Of a stretch of DNA of 64,000 nucleotides, positions 1 through 9,427 are shown piece after piece. The stretch covers positions 744,001 through 808,000 of the forward strand of contig NZ_CP053839.1 of the NCBI RefSeq assembly GCF_013201625.1, read 5' to 3'. A model generated the notes under the pieces. It did not search any database and was not told where the DNA came from. It saw only the letters and a program-made list of their open reading frames with translations. Made by a program: the position numbers and the translations under genes. How positions within the stretch are numbered: the stretch's first letter is position 1; the number at the start of each line of letters is the position of its first letter. Origin of the DNA: Aliarcobacter lanthieri. Its GTDB lineage: Bacteria; Campylobacterota; Campylobacteria; Campylobacterales; Arcobacteraceae.

Positions 1-258
1 GGTTCACTTTTTGTTGTGGATTCATTTAAAGTTGAATCAGGTAAAACTAAAGATGCAGTTGCAGTTTTAAATAAATTAAATAAAAGAGATACATTAATTG
101 TTGTTGATACAATTGATGAAAAAACTTATTTAGCATTTAGAAATATTAAAAACTGTTATATGGTTGAAAAGCAAGAAGTAAATGCTTACTTAATTGCAGT
201 TTACCACTCTGTACTAATTGAAAAATCAGTACTAGAAGTATTAACTAAAGAGGCTTAA
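1..258 (+). CDS. rplD: 50S ribosomal protein L4 (3' part)
   Basis: This is the C-terminal part of L4, a primary 23S rRNA-binding protein whose extended loop lines the exit tunnel. The reading frame is open from base 1, so the gene begins outside the window. The visible 85 or so residues hold the conserved tail (DTLIVVD, then [16 protein letters not shown]). The GTG at 16 is internal and is not the start. rplW follows after 1 base, in the usual S10-operon order. Confidence 0.95.
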   Translation, partial: GSLFVVDSFKVESGKTKDAVAVLNKLNKRDTLIVVDTIDEKTYLAFRNIKNCYMVEKQEVNAYLIAVYHSVLIEKSVLEVLTKEA

Positions 259-259
259 G

Positions 260-541
260 ATGGCAGATATTACAGATATTAAATCAATTTTATATACAGA
301 AAAAACAATTGAGCTTCAAGAAAATGGTGTAATCGTTGTTCAAACTAGTCCAAAAATGACTAAAAACGGTTTAAAAGAAGTGTTTAAAGAATATTTTGGA
401 GTAACTCCATCAAAAATTAATTCTTTAAGACAAGATGGTAAAGTTAAAAGATTTAGAGGAAAAATTGGTAAAAGAGCTGATTTCAAAAAATTCTATGTAA
501 CATTACCAGAAGGCGCAGCTATTGCGAACCTATCAGCATAA
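260..541 (+). CDS. rplW: 50S ribosomal protein L23
   Basis: L23 sits at the tunnel exit of the large subunit and docks trigger factor and SRP. At 93 residues it has normal bacterial length. It carries the typical [12 protein letters not shown] start region and the basic loop [20 protein letters not shown]. It follows rplD by 1 base and precedes rplB by 10 bases, so translational coupling is likely. Confidence 0.97.
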   Translation: MADITDIKSILYTEKTIELQENGVIVVQTSPKMTKNGLKEVFKEYFGVTPSKINSLRQDGKVKRFRGKIGKRADFKKFYVTLPEGAAIANLSA

Positions 542-551
542 GGAGTAAAGA

Positions 552-1379
552 ATGTCAATTAAAAAATTTAGACCAATAACTCCTGCTAGAAGATTTATGT
601 CAGTTATTGAGAGTTCTGATATTACTTCAAAACCAACAGTAAGATCTTTACTTGTAAGAGTAAAAGCAAATGCTGGTAGAAATAATAATGGTAGAATAAC
701 ATCAAGACACAAAGAAGCAGGTGCTAAAAAACTATATAGAATTATCGATTTTAAAAGAGATAAGTTTGGAATAGAAGGTACGATTGCAACTGTTGAATAC
801 GATCCATATAGAAACTGCAGAATTTGTTTAGTTTCATACTTAGATGGAGATAAAAGATATATTATTCAACCATCTGGGTTAAAAGTTGGAGATAAAGTTC
901 AATCAGCTGAGTCTGGACTAGATATTTTACCAGGTAACGCTATGAGATTAAGTAACATCCCTGTTGGAACAATGGTTCACAATGTTGAGTTAAAACCAGG
1001 TAAAGGTGCACAGTTTGCTAGATCTGCTGGTGGATATGCACAAATTATGGGTAGAGAAGACAAATATGTTATCTTAAGATTACCTTCTGGAGAAATGAGA
1101 AAAATCCTTGGTGTTTGTATGGCTACAATAGGTGTAGTTGGTAATGAAGATTATATTAATATGGTAGTTGGAAAAGCTGGTAGAAATAGATACTTAGGAG
1201 TTAGACCTCAAACTAGAGGATCTGCGATGAACCCTATTGATCACCCACACGGTGGAGGGGAAGGTAAAACTAACTCTGGAAGACATCCTGTTACTCCATG
1301 GGGTATGCCAACTAAAGGTTATAAAACTAGAAAGAAAAAAGCTAGTGATAAACTAATCATTTCAAGAAGAAAGAAGTAA
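552..1379 (+). CDS. rplB: 50S ribosomal protein L2
   Basis: L2 is a large-subunit core protein needed for subunit association and peptidyl transfer. The 275-residue product has the family hallmarks [17 protein letters not shown] near residue 45 and the C-terminal [14 protein letters not shown] with the conserved histidine, followed by a basic tail [22 protein letters not shown] lies just before the ATG. Confidence 0.98.
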   Translation: MSIKKFRPITPARRFMSVIESSDITSKPTVRSLLVRVKANAGRNNNGRITSRHKEAGAKKLYRIIDFKRDKFGIEGTIATVEYDPYRNCRICLVSYLDGDKRYIIQPSGLKVGDKVQSAESGLDILPGNAMRLSNIPVGTMVHNVELKPGKGAQFARSAGGYAQIMGREDKYVILRLPSGEMRKILGVCMATIGVVGNEDYINMVVGKAGRNRYLGVRPQTRGSAMNPIDHPHGGGEGKTNSGRHPVTPWGMPTKGYKTRKKKASDKLIISRRKK

Positions 1380-1388
1380 GGGTTTAAG

Positions 1389-1664
1389 ATGGCAAGATCA
1401 GTAAAAAAAGGACCATTTATAGATGCACACTTATTAAAAAAAGTTGTAGCTGCTAATAGTTCAAAAGACAAAAAACCAATTAAAACTTGGTCAAGAAGAT
1501 CGACAATATTACCAGATATGATTGGATTAACATTCAATGTACATAATGGAAGAAATTTTGTACCAGTTAATATTACAGAAAATCATGTTGGATATAAATT
1601 AGGTGAATTTGCACCAACTAGAACATTTAAGGGCCATAAAGGTTCTGTTCAGAGAAAGGCGTAA
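1389..1664 (+). CDS. rpsS: 30S ribosomal protein S19
   Basis: S19 forms the head of the small subunit with S13 and contacts the A-site tRNA region. The 91-residue product starts [16 protein letters not shown] and contains [14 protein letters not shown] and [12 protein letters not shown]-like blocks, all canonical. It lies between rplB and rplV with 9-base and 2-base gaps. Confidence 0.98.
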   Translation: MARSVKKGPFIDAHLLKKVVAANSSKDKKPIKTWSRRSTILPDMIGLTFNVHNGRNFVPVNITENHVGYKLGEFAPTRTFKGHKGSVQRKA

Positions 1665-1666
1665 TA

Positions 1667-1999
1667 ATGGCAAGAGCAATATTAAAATTTATTAGAGTTT
1701 CTCCAATTAAAGCAAGACTTATTACAAGAGAAGTTCAAGGAATGAATGCAGAGTATGCTATTGCATCTTTACAATTTACTCCAAATAAAGCTGCTGGAAT
1801 TATTTCTAAAGTAATAGCTTCTGCTGTTGCAAATTCTGGTTTAGATCCTGTTGATGCAGTTATCACATCGGCTAGAGTGGATAAAGGTCCAGTTCTTAAA
1901 AGATTTACTCCAAGAGCAAGAGGTTCAGCTTCACCAAAGCATAAACCAACTGCACATATTATGATTGAAGTAGCTGCTGCAACAAAAGGAGACAAATAA
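1667..1999 (+). CDS. rplV: 50S ribosomal protein L22
   Basis: L22 spans the large subunit, and its beta hairpin lines the exit tunnel. The 110-residue product has the conserved opening [16 protein letters not shown] and the hairpin [12 protein letters not shown]. Its stop overlaps the rpsC start by one base (TAATG), a coupling arrangement seen several times in this operon. Confidence 0.97.
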   Translation: MARAILKFIRVSPIKARLITREVQGMNAEYAIASLQFTPNKAAGIISKVIASAVANSGLDPVDAVITSARVDKGPVLKRFTPRARGSASPKHKPTAHIMIEVAAATKGDK

Positions 2000-2703
2000 T
2001 GGGTCAAAAAGTTAATCCAATAGGTTTAAGATTAGGTATTAATAGAAATTGGGATTCAAGATGGTTCCCAAAATTTGAAACAATGCCTGCAAATGTAGCT
2101 GAAGATGACAAAATTAGAAAATTTGTTAAGAAAGAGTTATATTATGCTGGAATTGCTCAAACAGTTATTGAAAGAACTGCTAAAAAAGTAAGAGTTACAG
2201 TAGTTGCTGCTAGACCTGGAATTATCATTGGTAAAAAAGGTGCAGATGTTGAAAAACTAAAAGATTCTTTATCAAAATTAGTAGGAAAAGAGATTGCAGT
2301 TAATATTAAAGAGGAAAGAAAACCTCAAATATCAGCTCAATTATCTGCTGAAAATGTTGCTCAACAATTAGAAAGAAGAGTTGCATTTAGAAGAGCTATG
2401 AAAAGAGTTATGCAAAATGCATTAAAAGGTGGAGCAAAAGGTATTAAAGTATCTGTTTCTGGAAGACTTGGTGGAGCTGAAATGGCTAGAACTGAGTGGT
2501 ATTTAGAGGGAAGAGTTCCATTACATACTTTAAGAGCTAGAATTGATTATGGTTTTGCTGAGGCACATACAGCTTATGGTTGTATAGGTATAAAAGTTTG
2601 GATTTTCAAAGGTGAAGTTTTAGCTAAAGGAATTCCTGCTGAGAAATCAGAAGATACTGCTTCAAAACCAAAAAGAAGACCAGCTAAGAAAAGAGGTAAA
2701 TAA
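1999..2703 (+). CDS. rpsC: 30S ribosomal protein S3
   Basis: S3 is part of the mRNA entry channel and has helicase-associated RNA binding. The 234-residue product starts [14 protein letters not shown], carries a type II KH motif ([15 protein letters not shown], about residues 73-87) and has the C-terminal S3 domain ([27 protein letters not shown] split over residues 155-180). The C terminus is a basic tail rich in K, R and P. Confidence 0.98.
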   Translation: MGQKVNPIGLRLGINRNWDSRWFPKFETMPANVAEDDKIRKFVKKELYYAGIAQTVIERTAKKVRVTVVAARPGIIIGKKGADVEKLKDSLSKLVGKEIAVNIKEERKPQISAQLSAENVAQQLERRVAFRRAMKRVMQNALKGGAKGIKVSVSGRLGGAEMARTEWYLEGRVPLHTLRARIDYGFAEAHTAYGCIGIKVWIFKGEVLAKGIPAEKSEDTASKPKRRPAKKRGK

Positions 2704-2705
2704 TT

Positions 2706-3131
2706 ATGTTAATGCCTAAAAGAACAAAATTTAGAAAAATGATGAAAGGCCGAAATAGAGGTCAAGCTCATAGAGGTAACTCTTTGGCTTATGGAGATTT
2801 CGGAATTAAAGCTGTTGAACATGGAAGAGTAGATTCTAGACAAATCGAAGCTTCTAGGGTTGCAATGACTAGAAAAGTAAAAAGACAAGCGAAAGTATGG
2901 ATTATGGTATTCCCTGACAAACCACTTACTGCTAAACCATTAGAAACAAGAATGGGTAAAGGTAAAGGTTCTGTAGATAAATGGGTTATGAACATTAAGC
3001 CAGGAAGAATTTGTTTTGAGATGGCTGGTGTTGATGAAGCGTTAGCAAGAGAAGCTTTAGCTTTAGCTATGCATAAATTACCATTTAAAACTAAATTTGT
3101 AACAAGAGATAGCGAAAATGAACTATACTGA
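2706..3131 (+). CDS. rplP: 50S ribosomal protein L16
   Basis: L16 helps organise the tRNA-binding side of the large subunit. The product starts [19 protein letters not shown]. Family members usually begin at MPKRTKFRK, so the ATG at 2712 is an alternative start, but the GAGG about 9 bases upstream favours 2706. Its 3' end overlaps rpmC by 14 bases. Confidence 0.97.
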   Translation: MLMPKRTKFRKMMKGRNRGQAHRGNSLAYGDFGIKAVEHGRVDSRQIEASRVAMTRKVKRQAKVWIMVFPDKPLTAKPLETRMGKGKGSVDKWVMNIKPGRICFEMAGVDEALAREALALAMHKLPFKTKFVTRDSENELY

Positions 3132-3309
3132 TATTAAAGATAAAAGCTTGAGTGAATTACAAGCGTTATTAAAAGAGAAAAAGGTGCTTCTTTTTGAATT
3201 AAAAGCTAAGCTAAAAACTATGCAGTTAACTAACACATCTGAATTAAGAGTAGCAAAAAAAGATATTGCTAGAATTCAAACAGCTATTACTGCATCAAAA
3301 GCTAACTAA
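3118..3309 (+). CDS. rpmC: 50S ribosomal protein L29
   Basis: L29 is a small coiled-coil protein at the tunnel exit next to L23. The 63-residue product has the family pattern [22 protein letters not shown] followed by a second helix. Its start codon lies inside the end of rplP (14-base overlap), so its translation is probably coupled to L16. Confidence 0.96.
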   Translation: MNYTDIKDKSLSELQALLKEKKVLLFELKAKLKTMQLTNTSELRVAKKDIARIQTAITASKAN

Positions 3310-3318
3310 GGATCTAGT

Positions 3319-3570
3319 ATGACACATAAAAGAGAGATTCAAGGTGTAGTAGTAAAAAGATCAGGTGATAAAACAGCTTCTGTTTTAGTTACAAGATCAG
3401 TTTTACACCCAAAATATCACAAAACTGTAAAAAGATTTAAAAAATATTTAGTTCATGATGAAAAAAATGAATTAAATGTTGGTGATAGTGTTATTGCAGT
3501 TGAGTGTAGACCATTGTCAAAGACTAAATCTTTTAGATTAAAGACAATCGTTGCTACAGGAGTTAAATAA
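3319..3570 (+). CDS. rpsQ: 30S ribosomal protein S17
   Basis: S17 is a primary binder of the 16S 5' domain. The 83-residue OB-fold protein has the conserved [16 protein letters not shown] and [19 protein letters not shown] segments. Its stop codon shares a base with the rplN ATG at 3570. Confidence 0.97.
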   Translation: MTHKREIQGVVVKRSGDKTASVLVTRSVLHPKYHKTVKRFKKYLVHDEKNELNVGDSVIAVECRPLSKTKSFRLKTIVATGVK

Positions 3571-3938
3571 TGATTCAAAGTTTTACAAGATTAAATGTAG
3601 CTGATAATACAGGTGCTAAAGAGATTATGTGTATCAAAGTTTTAGGTGGTTCTAAAAGAAGATATGCAACTGTTGGTGATGTTATTGTTGCTTCTGTTAA
3701 AAAAGCTTTACCAACTGGTAAAATTAAAAAAGGTCAAGTTGTAAAAGCTGTTATTGTTAGAACTCATAAAGAGGTTCAAAGAGAAAATGGTTCATTAATC
3801 AGATTTGATGACAATGCAGCAGTTATTCTTGATGCAAAAAGAGAGCCTGTTGGAACTAGAATTTTTGGACCAGTTGCCAGAGAAGTTAGATATTCAGGTT
3901 TTATGAAAATCGTTTCACTTGCACCGGAGGTATTATAA
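3570..3938 (+). CDS. rplN: 50S ribosomal protein L14
   Basis: L14 sits at the subunit interface and forms bridge B8. The 122-residue product starts [19 protein letters not shown] and has the conserved [11 protein letters not shown] and GPVAREVR blocks. Both ends overlap neighbours by one base in TAATG junctions. Confidence 0.98.
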   Translation: MIQSFTRLNVADNTGAKEIMCIKVLGGSKRRYATVGDVIVASVKKALPTGKIKKGQVVKAVIVRTHKEVQRENGSLIRFDDNAAVILDAKREPVGTRIFGPVAREVRYSGFMKIVSLAPEVL

Positions 3939-4177
3939 TGGCTATTAAATTAAAAATAAAAAAAGGTGATACAGTAAAAATCATCGCTGGTGATGATAAA
4001 GGTAAAACTGGAGAAGTTTTAAAAGTATTACCTAAAGCTAACAAAGTAATCGTTAAAGATTGCAAAGTTGCTAAAAAAACTGTTAAACCTGATCAAGAAA
4101 GAAATCCAGATGGTGGATTTGTAAACAAAGAGATGCCAATTGATATTTCAAATGTGGCAAAAGTAGAAGGTGAATAA
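3938..4177 (+). CDS. rplX: 50S ribosomal protein L24
   Basis: L24 is an assembly initiator of the large subunit with a KOW motif. In this 79-residue protein the KOW element is [20 protein letters not shown] at residues 5-24. The C terminus is short, as in other Campylobacterota. rplE starts 2 bases after its stop. Confidence 0.96.
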   Translation: MAIKLKIKKGDTVKIIAGDDKGKTGEVLKVLPKANKVIVKDCKVAKKTVKPDQERNPDGGFVNKEMPIDISNVAKVEGE

Positions 4178-4178
4178 T

Positions 4179-4727
4179 ATGGCATCAAGATTATTAGAAA
4201 GATATAAAGCTGAAATCAAGCCTGTACTTGAAACAGAGTTTCCAAAAAACAAAACTTTAACAGCTAAAGTTGAAAAAGTTGTAATCTCTGTTGGTGCTGG
4301 TGAAGCTATGAAAGATACTAAGTTAATTCAAAATATTCAAGATACAATTTCTCTAATTGCTGGACAAAAAGCAGTTAAAGTTATTGCTAAAAAATCTGTT
4401 GCAGGATTTAAAGTAAGAGAAGGAATGCCTGTTGGTGTTAAAGTTACTTTAAGAGGTGAAAATATGTATCATTTCTTAGACAAACTATGCAATGTTGCAT
4501 TACCAAGAGTTAAAGACTTTAGAGGTTTAAATAAAAATGGTTTTGATGGTAGAGGAAACTTTAACTTTGGACTTGATGAGCAATTAATGTTCCCAGAAGT
4601 AGTTTATGATAACATCATTAAAACACACGGGATGAATATTTCAATTGCTACAAGTGCAACAAGTGATGCTGAATCTTTTAGATTACTTGAATTAATTGGA
4701 ATTCCATTTACAAAAGGAAGAGCGTAA
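4179..4727 (+). CDS. rplE: 50S ribosomal protein L5
   Basis: L5 binds 5S rRNA and contacts the P-site tRNA. I place the start at the ATG at 4179 ([10 protein letters not shown], 182 residues) because GAAGG lies 8 bases upstream and homologues begin there; an in-frame GTG at 4170 is less likely. The conserved [13 protein letters not shown] and [17 protein letters not shown] blocks are present. The stop overlaps rpsN by one base. Confidence 0.97.
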   Translation: MASRLLERYKAEIKPVLETEFPKNKTLTAKVEKVVISVGAGEAMKDTKLIQNIQDTISLIAGQKAVKVIAKKSVAGFKVREGMPVGVKVTLRGENMYHFLDKLCNVALPRVKDFRGLNKNGFDGRGNFNFGLDEQLMFPEVVYDNIIKTHGMNISIATSATSDAESFRLLELIGIPFTKGRA

Positions 4728-4912
4728 TGGCAAAAAAATCTATGATCGCTAAACAACAAAGAACTCCAAAATTTGCTGTAAGAGCATATACTAGATGTTC
4801 TGTTTGTGGAAGACCACACTCTGTTTACAGAGATTTTGGTTTATGTAGAGTTTGTTTAAGAAAAATGGCTAACGAAGGTTTATTACCAGGTGTTAGAAAA
4901 GCTAGTTGGTAG
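4727..4912 (+). CDS. rpsN: 30S ribosomal protein S14, zinc-binding short type
   Basis: S14 is located in the head of the small subunit. At 61 residues this is the short zinc-ribbon form (also called type Z). Four cysteines sit at 24, 27, 40 and 43 in a CxxC-x12-CxxC pattern within [17 protein letters not shown] and LCRVC. Some bacteria also carry a longer zinc-free paralogue for zinc starvation; none is visible in this window. Confidence 0.97.
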   Translation: MAKKSMIAKQQRTPKFAVRAYTRCSVCGRPHSVYRDFGLCRVCLRKMANEGLLPGVRKASW

Positions 4913-4924
4913 GAGAAAAAAGCT

Positions 4925-5323
4925 ATGATGAATGATTTAATCGCAGATGCTTTGACTAGAATTAGAAATGCTGCAATGAGAAGATTAGAAGTTGCAACAT
5001 TATTACACTCAAATACAGTTGTTGGTGTGATGAATGTACTTTTACAAAAAGAGTATATTACTGGATTCAAAGTTATCGATGGAACAAATAATAAAAAAAC
5101 AATTCAAGTTGAATTAAAATATGATGAAAATGAAAAATCAGTAATTAATGAAATTGTAAGAGTTTCTAAACCAGGAAGAAGAGTTTATAAACCAGCTTCT
5201 GAAATTAAAAACTTTAAAAATGGGTACGGTACTATTATTCTTTCAACTAACAAAGGTATCATCGCTAATGATGAAGCGTATGCTGCTAATGTTGGTGGAG
5301 AAGTACTTTGTACTGTTTGGTAG
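4925..5323 (+). CDS. rpsH: 30S ribosomal protein S8
   Basis: S8 binds the central domain of 16S rRNA and autoregulates spc operons in other bacteria. The 132-residue product has [13 protein letters not shown] at the N terminus and the C-terminal GGEVLCTVW. Two adjacent ATG codons (4925, 4928) follow AGGAG with 9- or 12-base spacing, and either may be used. Confidence 0.97.
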   Translation: MMNDLIADALTRIRNAAMRRLEVATLLHSNTVVGVMNVLLQKEYITGFKVIDGTNNKKTIQVELKYDENEKSVINEIVRVSKPGRRVYKPASEIKNFKNGYGTIILSTNKGIIANDEAYAANVGGEVLCTVW

Positions 5324-5332
5324 GAGAGTGTA

Positions 5333-5869
5333 ATGTCAAGAATTGGTAAAAAACCTATCGCTATTCCTTCAGGAATTGAAGTTACTGTAGATGGTACAGT
5401 AATTAATGTAAAAAAAGGAAACAGTGTTTCAACAGTTGAAACTCATGGAAGAGTTAGTGTAGAAGTAGCTAATGGTCAAGTTGTTTTATCTAAAATTGGT
5501 GAAACAAAAGAATCAGCAGCATTCTGGGGAACTTATAGAGCATTAACTGCAAATGCAATTAATGGATTACATGAAGGTTTCACAAAAACTTTAGAGATTA
5601 ATGGAGTTGGTTATAAAGCTGCTGTAAAAGGTAATGTTTTAGAACTAATTTTAGGATATTCTCATCCAATTAATTTTGAGATCCAAAAAGGTTTAGAAAT
5701 CTCTGTTGAGAAAAATATAATTACTGTTAAAGGTGCAGATAAACAACAAGTTGGTCAAGCTGCTGCAATTATTAGAGGCTTTAGAAAACCAGAACCTTAC
5801 AAAGGTAAAGGGGTTAAATATTCTGATGAGAAAATCATTAGAAAAGCCGGAAAAACTGCTAAGAAGTAA
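5333..5869 (+). CDS. rplF: 50S ribosomal protein L6
   Basis: L6 lies near the sarcin-ricin loop and the factor-binding site. The 178-residue protein has two repeated L6 domains: [13 protein letters not shown] at the start, and the C-terminal signature [15 protein letters not shown]. It is preceded by AGGAG. Confidence 0.98.
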   Translation: MSRIGKKPIAIPSGIEVTVDGTVINVKKGNSVSTVETHGRVSVEVANGQVVLSKIGETKESAAFWGTYRALTANAINGLHEGFTKTLEINGVGYKAAVKGNVLELILGYSHPINFEIQKGLEISVEKNIITVKGADKQQVGQAAAIIRGFRKPEPYKGKGVKYSDEKIIRKAGKTAKK

Positions 5870-5878
5870 GGTGTAACT

Positions 5879-6238
5879 ATGAGTAGAGAAAAAGATTTAG
5901 CAAAAAAAGTTGCTTTAAGAATCAAAAGAAAAAAGAGAGTTAGAGCTAATATTTTTGGTACTGCTGATAAACCTAGAGTATCAATTTTTAAATCTAACAA
6001 ATACATTAGTGCACAAGCTATCAATGATGTTGAAGGTAGAACTTTAGCAGCGGTTAGCTCTCAAGCTATGGGTTTAAATGGTAATAAAGAGAATGCTGCA
6101 AAAGTTGCAGCTGAGTTTGCTTCTAAATTAAAAGCTGCTGGTATTGAAACAGTTATTTATGATAGAAACGGATATCTTTATCATGGTGTTGTTGCAGCAT
6201 TTGCTGACGCATTAAGAGAAAATGGTATTAAATTATAA
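5879..6238 (+). CDS. rplR: 50S ribosomal protein L18
   Basis: L18 carries 5S rRNA into the large subunit together with L5. The 119-residue product has a basic N-terminal tail ([15 protein letters not shown]), [18 protein letters not shown], and the C-terminal [21 protein letters not shown]. Gaps to its neighbours are 9 and 6 bases. Confidence 0.97.
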   Translation: MSREKDLAKKVALRIKRKKRVRANIFGTADKPRVSIFKSNKYISAQAINDVEGRTLAAVSSQAMGLNGNKENAAKVAAEFASKLKAAGIETVIYDRNGYLYHGVVAAFADALRENGIKL

Positions 6239-6244
6239 GGATTA

Positions 6245-6688
6245 ATGATGGCAGTAAATAGAGAAGATTTTCAAGAAGCAATCGTTAAAATTGGAAGAGT
6301 AACAAAAGTTGTAAAAGGTGGAAGAAGATTCAGATTTACAGCTTTAGTTGTTGTTGGTGATAAAAATGGTACTGTAGGATTTGGAACTGGTAAAGCAAAA
6401 GAAGTTCCAGATGCTATCAAAAAAGCATTAGATGATGCTTTTAAAAGCTTAGTAACAGTTTCTATTAAAGGAACAACGATTGCACATGATATTGAACATA
6501 AATATAATGCAAGTAAAATATTATTAAGACCAGCATCAGAAGGTACTGGGTTAATTGCTGGAGGAGCTGCAAGACCTGTTCTTGAGCTTGCTGGATTAAA
6601 AGATATTATTGCAAAATCTTTAGGTTCAAATAATCCAAATAACCTTGTACAAGCTACTGTTGAAGCTCTTGCAAGAATTAAAGGATAG
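6245..6688 (+). CDS. rpsE: 30S ribosomal protein S5
   Basis: S5 affects decoding accuracy and mRNA entry. The 147-residue product has the N-terminal dsRBD-like domain ([20 protein letters not shown]) and the C-terminal [20 protein letters not shown] block. The second ATG (6248) has better spacing from AAGG than the first. rplO starts only 3 bases after its stop, so there is no room for rpmD (L30), which normally lies here in many bacteria. Confidence 0.97.
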   Translation: MMAVNREDFQEAIVKIGRVTKVVKGGRRFRFTALVVVGDKNGTVGFGTGKAKEVPDAIKKALDDAFKSLVTVSIKGTTIAHDIEHKYNASKILLRPASEGTGLIAGGAARPVLELAGLKDIIAKSLGSNNPNNLVQATVEALARIKG

Positions 6689-6691
6689 TAT

Positions 6692-7090
6692 ATGATATTA
6701 GAAAATTTACAACCAGCTTGTGGTAGTACAAAAGATACTAAGAGAAAAGGTAGAGGTCAAGGTAGCGGTAACGGTAAAACTGCTGGAAAAGGTAACAAAG
6801 GTCAAAAAGCTAGATCTGGATACAATGTAAAAAGAGGTTTTGAAGGTGGTCAACAACCACTATCTAGAAGACTTCCTAAAGTTGGATTTATCTCTAGAGT
6901 TGTAAAACCTTATTCAATTAATGTTGATAAAGTTACAGCAGTTGCAAACCTTGATGAAATTACATTAGATTCTATTAAATCTGTGTATAAATTATCTAAA
7001 TCAGTTGAAAAAGTTAAACTAATTGGATCAACTGCTAAAAATTTAAGTGCTAAGATTAAAGACGAAAACGTTACAACTACTGGAAAATAA
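6692..7090 (+). CDS. rplO: 50S ribosomal protein L15
   Basis: L15 is an early-to-middle assembly protein of the large subunit. The 132-residue product has the glycine- and lysine-rich N-terminal extension ([19 protein letters not shown]) and the RRLPKVGF element. It immediately precedes secY (2-base gap), as in nearly all bacteria. Confidence 0.97.
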   Translation: MILENLQPACGSTKDTKRKGRGQGSGNGKTAGKGNKGQKARSGYNVKRGFEGGQQPLSRRLPKVGFISRVVKPYSINVDKVTAVANLDEITLDSIKSVYKLSKSVEKVKLIGSTAKNLSAKIKDENVTTTGK

Positions 7091-7092
7091 TT

Positions 7093-8355
7093 ATGAGTAA
7101 AGATCTAATAAATAAGATTCTTATTACTTTAGGCTTTATTCTTCTTTACAGGCTATTGGCATACGTGCCAGTACCTGGAGTTAATATAGATGTAGTTAAA
7201 GAATTTTTTGACTCAAATGCAAATAATGCTTTAGGGTTAGTTAATATGTTTAGTGGAAATGCAGTTGAAAGACTAAGTATTATCTCACTAGGAATTATGC
7301 CTTACATTACTGCTTCTATTATTATGGAACTTCTTGCAGCAACTTTCCCAGCTTTAGGTAAAATGAAAAAAGAGAGAGATGGTATGCAAAAATATATGCA
7401 AATCATCAGATATACAACTATTGTAATTACTCTAATTCAATCTATTGGTGTTTCTATTGGACTTAACTCTCTAACAGGACAAAGTGGACAAGGTGCTATC
7501 TCTATAGATATGAATACATTTATAGCAGTATCAGCAATTTCAATGCTAACTGGAACAATGCTTTTAATGTGGATTGGAGAACAAATTACACAAAAAGGTA
7601 TTGGAAATGGTATCTCATTAATTATCTTTGCAGGTATCGTATCAGCAATTCCAAGTGCTATTGGTGGAACTGTAGAATTGGTAAATAATGGTCAAATGCA
7701 TTTCTTAACAGTTATTGGAATTTTAATTGTTATTATAGCAACTGTTGGTGCTATTATTTATGTTGAATTAGGTGAGAGAAGAGTTCCTGTATCATACTCA
7801 AGAAAAGTGATGATGCAAAATCAAAAAAGAAGAGTTATGAATTATATTCCTATAAAAGTGAATCTTTCAGGAGTAATTCCAGCAATTTTTGCTAGTGCTA
7901 TTTTGATGTTCCCTGCAACAGTATTACAAGGTAGTCAAAATAAGTATCTAGTTATGATTGCTGATTATTTAAATCCAAGTTCATATACTTTTAATCTATT
8001 TATGTTTTTATTTGTAGTTTTCTTTGCATTTTTTTATGCATCAATTACATTCAATGCAAAAGATATATCTGAAAACTTAAAAAGACAAGGTGGTTTTATT
8101 CCTGGAGTTAGACCAGGAGAAAGTACAGCTGAATTTTTAAATACAGTTGCAGGAAGATTAACTTTCTGGGGAGCTATTTATATGGGACTAATATCTACTT
8201 TACCATGGTTAATTGTAAAAGCTATGGGTGTACCTTTCTATTTTGGTGGTGTTGCAGTGTTAATCGTTGTTCAAGTTGCTATTGATACAATGAGAAAAAT
8301 TGAAGCTCAACAATACTCAAGTAAATATCAAACTTTAAGTGCGGTTGGACTATAA
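7093..8355 (+). CDS. secY: Protein translocase channel subunit SecY
   Basis: SecY is the inner-membrane channel of the Sec translocon, working with SecE, SecG and SecA. The 420-residue product has about ten hydrophobic segments. It carries the SecY signatures GIMPYITASIIMELL near residue 72, GIGNGISLIIFAGI near residue 170, and the cytoplasmic loop PFYFGGVAVLIVVQVAIDT near the C terminus. It lies in the spc cluster, with map starting one base after its stop. Confidence 0.98.
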   Translation: MSKDLINKILITLGFILLYRLLAYVPVPGVNIDVVKEFFDSNANNALGLVNMFSGNAVERLSIISLGIMPYITASIIMELLAATFPALGKMKKERDGMQKYMQIIRYTTIVITLIQSIGVSIGLNSLTGQSGQGAISIDMNTFIAVSAISMLTGTMLLMWIGEQITQKGIGNGISLIIFAGIVSAIPSAIGGTVELVNNGQMHFLTVIGILIVIIATVGAIIYVELGERRVPVSYSRKVMMQNQKRRVMNYIPIKVNLSGVIPAIFASAILMFPATVLQGSQNKYLVMIADYLNPSSYTFNLFMFLFVVFFAFFYASITFNAKDISENLKRQGGFIPGVRPGESTAEFLNTVAGRLTFWGAIYMGLISTLPWLIVKAMGVPFYFGGVAVLIVVQVAIDTMRKIEAQQYSSKYQTLSAVGL

Positions 8356-8356
8356 A

Positions 8357-9121
8357 ATGTCAATCGCTCTTAGAAAACCACACGAAATTGAAAAACTCTA
8401 TGTTGCAAATCAAGCAGTTGCTAAAACTTTAAAATATCTTGAAGAAAATGTTAAAGCAGGAATGACTTTAAAAGAAGTAGATGCAATGGGAGAAAAGTTT
8501 ATAAGAGATTTAGGTGCAAGACCTGCATTTAAAGGCTTATATGGATTTCCTAATGCTATTTGTACATCTTTGAATGAAGTTATAATTCATGGTATTCCTA
8601 GTGATGTTGTTTTGAAAGAAGGCGATATCTTAGGACTTGATATTGGAACAGAGATTGATGGTTGGTATGGAGATAGTGCTATTACAATGCCAATAGGTAA
8701 GATTTCAAAAAAAGATGAAGATTTAATAGCTTGTTCTAAAGATTCTTTATATTATGCAATTGACATAATAAAAGAAGGAATGAGATTTAAAGAGTTATCT
8801 AAAAAAATTGAAGATTTTATTGTAGCTAGAGGTTATCAACCTTTAGTTAGATTTTGTGGGCATGGTATAGGAAGAAAACCACATGAAGATCCAGAAATTC
8901 CAAATTACTTGGAGTATGGAGATACAAAATCTGGTCCAAAAATAAAAAATGGAATGGTATTTTGTATAGAACCAATGATTTGTCAAAAGGATAGAAATCC
9001 AGTTATTTTAGAAAATGGTTGGGATGTAGTTTCAGCTGATGGATTAAGAGGTAGCCATTATGAGCACACAGTTGCTGTTGTTAATGGTAGAGCAATTATT
9101 TTAAGTAATCGGGAAGATTAA
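8357..9121 (+). CDS. map: Methionine aminopeptidase, type I
   Basis: This cytoplasmic metalloenzyme removes N-terminal methionine from nascent proteins. The start is set at the ATG at 8357 (MSIALRKPHEIEKLY, 254 residues), one base after secY; an in-frame GTG at 8339 would overlap secY. Metal ligands are visible as LGLDIGTEIDGWYGDSA (two Asp), the CGHGIGRKPHE histidine, CIEPM (Glu) and SHYEHTVAV (Glu). There is no clear ribosome site, consistent with coupling to secY. Confidence 0.96.
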   Translation: MSIALRKPHEIEKLYVANQAVAKTLKYLEENVKAGMTLKEVDAMGEKFIRDLGARPAFKGLYGFPNAICTSLNEVIIHGIPSDVVLKEGDILGLDIGTEIDGWYGDSAITMPIGKISKKDEDLIACSKDSLYYAIDIIKEGMRFKELSKKIEDFIVARGYQPLVRFCGHGIGRKPHEDPEIPNYLEYGDTKSGPKIKNGMVFCIEPMICQKDRNPVILENGWDVVSADGLRGSHYEHTVAVVNGRAIILSNRED

Positions 9122-9130
9122 GGGGAGAAA

Positions 9131-9349
9131 GTGGCGAAAGATGATGTAATAGTTATTGATGGTAAAGTTATAGAAGCTTTACCTAATGCTATGTTTAGAG
9201 TTCAATTGGATAATGGTCATGTAGTTTTGTGTCATATCTCAGGTAAAATGAGAATGCACTACATCAAAATATTACCAAATGATGTAGTTACTGTGGAAAT
9301 AACACCTTATTCATTGGATAAAGGTAGAATAGTACATAGAAAAAAATAG
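9131..9349 (+). CDS. infA: Translation initiation factor IF-1
   Basis: IF-1 occupies the A site during initiation. The 72-residue OB-fold protein is canonical ([19 protein letters not shown], then [24 protein letters not shown]). It begins with GTG at 9131 behind a strong AGGGGAG site. It is the last gene of the cluster here: no rpmJ, rpsM or rpsK follows, and a strong hairpin comes directly after the stop. Confidence 0.97.
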   Translation: MAKDDVIVIDGKVIEALPNAMFRVQLDNGHVVLCHISGKMRMHYIKILPNDVVTVEITPYSLDKGRIVHRKK

Positions 9350-9383
9350 TTTAAATAAGGTTTTTACCTTATTTAAATCTTCT
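9350..9383 (+). terminator. Hairpin ending the S10-spc cluster
   Basis: A perfect 12-bp stem (9350-9361 with 9366-9377) encloses a TTTT loop and starts one base after the infA stop. The following sequence is pyrimidine-rich (TCTTCTTC) rather than a pure T run. It is likely the main transcript end for the ribosomal cluster. Confidence 0.75.
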
Positions 9384-9416
9384 TCAATACAAATCAATAC
9401 TAAAGTATATTTTTTG

Positions 9417-9422
9417 TAAAAT
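9417..9422 (+). promoter_or_regulatory. -10-like element of the UDG gene, near-leaderless
   Basis: TAAAAT ends 5 bases before the ATG at 9428. With normal spacing, transcription would begin at or within one or two bases of the start codon. No Shine-Dalgarno sequence is visible. Inferred by eye only. Confidence 0.4.
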
Positions 9423-9427
9423 CTCGT

